Of a stretch of DNA of 64,000 bases, positions 58,811 to 64,000 are shown one piece after another. Position 1 is the stretch's first letter. Every line of letters begins with the position of its first letter. The translations under genes and the position numbers were made by a program. The stretch is taken from NCBI RefSeq assembly GCF_020131355.1, contig NZ_JAHLEL010000038.1:372001-436000 (forward strand), written 5' to 3'. Origin of the DNA: Pseudonocardia sp. ICBG1293. Its GTDB lineage: Bacteria > Actinomycetota > Actinomycetes > Mycobacteriales > Pseudonocardiaceae. The notes below the pieces were generated by a model, which was given only the letters and a program-made list of their open reading frames with translations, had not been told where the DNA came from and searched no databases.

Positions 58811-59919
58811 ATGAAGTCGAGGGCAGCTGTCCTGTGGGAGGCACCGGGCGAGTGGGACGTCATCGAGATCGACGTCGACGAGCCGAAGGAACACGAGGTC
58901 CTCGTACGGTACAAGTCCGCTGGGCTGTGCCACTCCGACGACCATCTCGCCAAGGGTGACGTGCCGTCGGCCCACTACCCCTACTGCGGCGGGCACGAGG
59001 GTGCCGGCGTGGTCGAGCAGGTCGGGTCCGGAGTGCGGGACCTGCAGCCCGGCGACCACATCGTGGCCAGCTTCATCCCCGGCTGCGGCCGCTGCCGCTG
59101 GTGCGCCGAGGGCAAGCAGAACCTCTGCGACAACGGCGCGTTCATGATGACCGGGACCCAGCTCGACGGAACCTTCCGGCTGCACCACGGCGACACCGAC
59201 GTCGCCCAGTGCTCGTTGGTGTCGACCTTCTCCGAGTACAGCGTCCTCCCCGAGTGGGGCGCCATCAAGATCGACAAGAGCATCCCGCTGGAGAGCGCCG
59301 CCCTCGTGGGCTGCGGTGTCCCGACCGGGTGGGGATCCGCGGTCAACGCCGCCCAGGTGCGGCCCGGGCACGTCGTGATCGTCATGGGTGTCGGCGGGAT
59401 CGGCATCAACGCGGTGCAGGGCGCGAAGCACGGTGGCGCCCTCCGCGTCATCGCGGTCGACCCGGTCGGGTTCAAGCGCGAGAGCGCGCTCAAGCTCGGT
59501 GCGACCGACGCGGTCGGCACCATGGCCGAGGCCACCGCACTGGCCAAGGACCTGACCAACGGCCAGGGCGCGGACAGCGCGATCGTCTGCGTCGGCGTGG
59601 CGACCGGCGAGCACGTCGCCGAGGCGTTCGCGTCGGTCCGCAAGGACGGCGTCGTGGTGCTCACCGCGGTCGCGAACTTCATGACCACCGGCATCCCGGT
59701 GAACCTGATGGAGCTCGCGATGTACCAGAAGCGGATCCAGGGTGCCCTGTTCGGGATGTCGTCGCCGACCCGCGACGTGCCCTACTTCCTGAACATGTAC
59801 CAGCAGGGCTACCTGCGGCTCGACGAGCTCGTGAGCCGGCGGTACAAGCTCGAGGAGATCAACCAGGGCTACGCCGACATGCACGCGGGCCTGAACCTGC
59901 GCGGAGTGGTCGACTTCGC

Positions 59920-59923
<4 letters not shown>
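58811..59923 (+). CDS. NDMA-dependent-type zinc alcohol dehydrogenase
   Basis: This 370-residue medium-chain dehydrogenase has the catalytic zinc ligands Cys in 'SAGLCHSDDH' and His in 'CGGHEGAGV', structural zinc cysteines in 'CGRCRWCAEGKQNLC', and the NAD motif 'VMGVGGIGINAVQGA'. The closest match I recognise is the NDMA-dependent alcohol dehydrogenase group of actinobacteria, which holds its nicotinamide cofactor tightly and is linked to mycofactocin. The ATG follows GAGAGGAAC. The crotonase gene starts inside its stop codon. Confidence 0.88.
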
Positions 59924-61845
<1,922 letters not shown>

Positions 61846-61959
61846 CCCGTACCGGGCCGGCCAGGCGGCCAACCGAAGGATGTCCACGTGACCGGGAGGA
61901 CCGGGGCCCGAGGCCCCGTCCGGTCGCCGGCTGCGCACCGTGGCGCGAGAAGGAGAATC

Positions 61960-63474
61960 ATGGCGACGTCAGTTGCATCGGCCCTGCACTGGTGGGCTCG
62001 TCGGAAGCCGGACCAGCAGGCCGTCGTCGTCGGCGACGACGCCGTGACCTACCGGCAGCTGCAGGACTGGTCCGGACGGCTCGCCCGCCGGCTGGTCGGG
62101 GAGGGCGTCTCGCCCGGCGACCGGATCGGCCTGATGAGCACGAACAGCGTCGAGTGGGTCGTGACGGCCTGGGGGATCATCAAGGCGGGCGGCGTGCTCG
62201 TCCCGCTCAACCCCCGGCTGGTCGCGAGCGAGCTGCACAAGATCCTCGGCGACTCCGGCGCCGGGGTGGTCGTGACCGCTGAGGCGCACGAGGAGACGCT
62301 CAAGGAGGTCGTCGGGCTCGGGCACGACCTCACGACCGTCCCGTTCGACGAGGTCGGCCGGCTCCGAACCGGCGGCACCGACGACTTCCGGATCGACCTC
62401 GACCCCGCGGACCCGGTGGCGATCCTGTTCACCAGCGGGTCGACCGGCCTGTCCAAGGGTGTCGTCTGCACCAACCGGACGCTGCTCGACATCGTCTTCG
62501 AGAACTCGCTGACCGACCCCGGGATGCGGCCCGGCGCGCGAACGCTCCTGCTGCTGCCCCTGGCCTTCACCCCGGGCCTGGTCTACGGCGTGGTGATCAC
62601 CGGTGTGCTCGGCGGGACGCTGGTCGCGGAGCGGGAGATGAAGCCCTCGCGCGCCGTGCAGCTGATCGAGAAGCACCGGATCACCGTCATGTTCGGCGTG
62701 CCGCTGATCTTCCAGGCGCTGGCTGCGACCCCGGAGTTCGCCGACGCCGACCTCAGCAGCCTGGACACCGCGATCGTCGGTGGCGCGGCGGTACCCGTGC
62801 CGCTGCTGGAGGCGTACGCGGCGAAGGGCGTCGTGCTCCGCCAGATCTACGGGATGACCGAGGTCGGCGGCGTCGCGACCGCGACGTGGCCGGAGGAGGC
62901 CGCCGACCACCCCGACAAGTGCGGCAGCGGCAACGTCTTCACCGAGATCAAGGTCGTCCGCCACGACGGCACCGAGTGCGATCCCGGCGAGAACGGCGAG
63001 ATCGTCATGCGCGGGCCCGGTGTCACACCCGGGTACTGGCAGGACGAGGAGAACACGGCCACGGCGCTGCGCGACGGCTGGCTGCACAGCGGCGACCTCG
63101 GGAACCGCGACGAGGGCGGCCGGCTCACCTTCGTCGACCGGCTCAAGGACCTGATCATCACCGGTGGCATCAACGTGTCGCCGTTCGAGCTGGAGGCCGT
63201 GATCTCCCAGATCCCCGGGGTGAAGGAGGTCTCGGTGATCGCCGCCGAGGACGAGCGGTTCGGCGAGACCCCGGCGGCGATCGTCTGGGGCGAGGGCCTC
63301 GACGAGGCGTCGATCATCGCGGAGTGCAACCGGCACATGGCGGACTACAAGGTCCCGCGCTACGTCGTGGTCCGCGAGGACCCGCTGCCGCGGCTGCCCA
63401 GCGGGAAGATCGCGAAGCCGGCGATCCGCACCGAGTACTCGGACATCACGTCCACCCACCAGAAGGTGCGTTGA
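61960..63474 (+). CDS. acyl-CoA synthetase (AMP-forming)
   Basis: This 504-residue ANL enzyme has 'ILFTSGSTGLSKG', 'YGMTEVGGVATATWPEE', 'GWLHSGDLG' and the catalytic lysine motif 'LPRLPSGKIAKPAIR'. It is close in sequence to the synthetase at 2857 ('DHPDKCGSGNVFTEIKVV' versus 'RHPDKCGWGGPFTRIRVV'), so the two may use related acids. The ATG at 61960 follows AGAAGGAGAATC. A perfect 17-bp hairpin follows the stop. Confidence 0.9.
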   Translation: MATSVASALHWWARRKPDQQAVVVGDDAVTYRQLQDWSGRLARRLVGEGVSPGDRIGLMSTNSVEWVVTAWGIIKAGGVLVPLNPRLVASELHKILGDSGAGVVVTAEAHEETLKEVVGLGHDLTTVPFDEVGRLRTGGTDDFRIDLDPADPVAILFTSGSTGLSKGVVCTNRTLLDIVFENSLTDPGMRPGARTLLLLPLAFTPGLVYGVVITGVLGGTLVAEREMKPSRAVQLIEKHRITVMFGVPLIFQALAATPEFADADLSSLDTAIVGGAAVPVPLLEAYAAKGVVLRQIYGMTEVGGVATATWPEEAADHPDKCGSGNVFTEIKVVRHDGTECDPGENGEIVMRGPGVTPGYWQDEENTATALRDGWLHSGDLGNRDEGGRLTFVDRLKDLIITGGINVSPFELEAVISQIPGVKEVSVIAAEDERFGETPAAIVWGEGLDEASIIAECNRHMADYKVPRYVVVREDPLPRLPSGKIAKPAIRTEYSDITSTHQKVR

Positions 63475-63493
63475 TCCCCAGCGCGACGCATCC

Positions 63494-63531
63494 CTCCGGC
63501 GGCGGCGGGCCCCGACGGGCCCGCCGCCGCC
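63494..63531 (+). terminator. perfect 17-bp hairpin after acyl-CoA synthetase
   Basis: CCGGCGGCGGCGGGCCC (63494-63510) and its perfect complement (63515-63531) flank a CGAC loop. It lies 19 bp after the synthetase stop and 35 bp before the next start. It is the strongest hairpin I saw, though no U-tract follows. Confidence 0.6.
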
Positions 63532-63565
63532 GGCCTGCTCCCGTCCGCACCGTCGAGGACCACCG

Positions 63566-64000
63566 ATGACCCATGTGATCACCCGCTCGTGCTGCAACGA
63601 CGCGTCGTGCGTCGAGGTCTGCCCCGTCGACTGCATCCACCCGACGCCCGACGAGCCCGGTTACGCGACCGCCGAGATGCTCTACATCGATCCGGACACC
63701 TGCATCGACTGCGCGGCCTGCATCGACGTGTGCCCGGTGTCGGCGATCGTGCCGGACGAGGACCTCGAACCGGTCGACGAGCGCTACCTACGGATCAACG
63801 CGGCCTGGTACGACGGCCGGGAACCGGCCGCGCGGACGGGGCGGACCGAGCCGGAGATCAGCTCGCCCGAGGGGGCGGGGCCGTTGCGGGTCGCCGTCGT
63901 CGGGACCGGGCCGGCCGCCTGCTACGCCGCGGAGAGCATGCTGCGCCGGCGCGGGCTGGACGTCGAGATCACGATGATCGACCGCCTGCCGGTGCCGGGC
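63566..64000 (+). CDS. ferredoxin-fused FAD/NADP reductase, 5' part (runs off window)
   Basis: The first 145 residues are present: a ferredoxin domain ('THVITRSCCNDASCVEVCPVDCIHPTP', then 'DTCIDCAACIDVCPVSAI') followed by 'LRVAVVGTGPAACYAAESML', the FAD motif of the adrenodoxin-reductase-like domain. It is a paralogue of the gene at 16274 but is not next to a Mo-enzyme within this window. The ATG at 63566 is inferred from the same N-terminal sequence as the paralogue. The 3' end is outside the window. Confidence 0.85.
   Translation, partial: MTHVITRSCCNDASCVEVCPVDCIHPTPDEPGYATAEMLYIDPDTCIDCAACIDVCPVSAIVPDEDLEPVDERYLRINAAWYDGREPAARTGRTEPEISSPEGAGPLRVAVVGTGPAACYAAESMLRRRGLDVEITMIDRLPVPG

Overview
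The window is very GC-rich DNA with GTG/ATG starts, dense four-base ATGA/GTGA overlaps and many actinobacterial families: a complete mce operon, wax synthase/DGAT, an NDMA-type alcohol dehydrogenase, a mycofactocin-type SDR and double-domain CoA transferases. It looks like a Pseudonocardia-like or other mycolata-related actinomycete. The genus is inferred from family content only. Most genes belong to catabolism and uptake of a hydrophobic, probably cyclic, compound whose identity the sequence does not reveal.

Layout. 1-6.8 kb: end of a LysR-type regulator, an SDR/aldehyde dehydrogenase/acyl-CoA synthetase operon, and a minus-strand SRPBCC/APH-like kinase/DUF7064-like operon. 6.9-7.9 kb: a 980-bp IS5-family element (called ISa here). 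7.9-12.2 kb: acyl-CoA synthetase, Rieske oxygenase and GNAT on the minus strand, divergent from a TetR gene. 12.4-17.9 kb: aldehyde dehydrogenase, a molybdopterin oxidoreductase, and a ferredoxin-fused FAD/NADP reductase. 18.0-20.0 kb: a 48-residue protein, alpha/beta hydrolase and crotonase. 20.1-23.9 kb: an insertion hotspot with two copies of a second IS5-family element (ISb), a truncated TPR regulator with a SLOG-like gene, an IS remnant and two 121-bp MITEs. 24.1-31.9 kb: aldehyde dehydrogenase/crotonase/thiolase/DUF35/TetR operon, a second TetR and a fused CoA transferase. 32.0-33.1 kb: MITE plus second ISa. 33.2-35.9 kb: P450, ferredoxin and a reductase gene split by a MITE. 36.1-40.2 kb: second Rieske/GNAT/DUF35/thiolase operon. 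40.2-46.7 kb: TetR, a second molybdopterin oxidoreductase, esterase, wax synthase/DGAT and Mce ATPase. 47.1-57.7 kb: yrbEA/yrbEB, mceA-F and two Mce-associated genes. 57.8-64.0 kb: SDR, NDMA-type alcohol dehydrogenase, a crotonase gene split by a MITE, nitronate-monooxygenase-like gene, acyl-CoA synthetase, and the start of a second ferredoxin-fused reductase.

How it may work together (inference). The Mce importer brings in a lipid-like substrate. P450, Rieske and alcohol/aldehyde dehydrogenases oxidise it. Acyl-CoA synthetases and the CoA transferase activate the acids. Crotonases and thiolase/DUF35 pairs carry out beta-oxidation-like or retro-aldol chain cleavage. Wax synthase and esterases handle storage lipid. 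Many steps are present in two or three divergent copies, so the window may hold two parallel pathways.

The most striking feature is a family of five identical 121-bp non-autonomous inverted-repeat elements. Two of them cut a reductase gene and a crotonase gene in the same codon phase, and the others form tandem or nested arrays with the two IS types. All share TTA/TAA target duplications. A 13-bp palindrome related to CTATAG-N-CTTTAG also recurs upstream of six catabolic transcription units, which suggests a common regulator.
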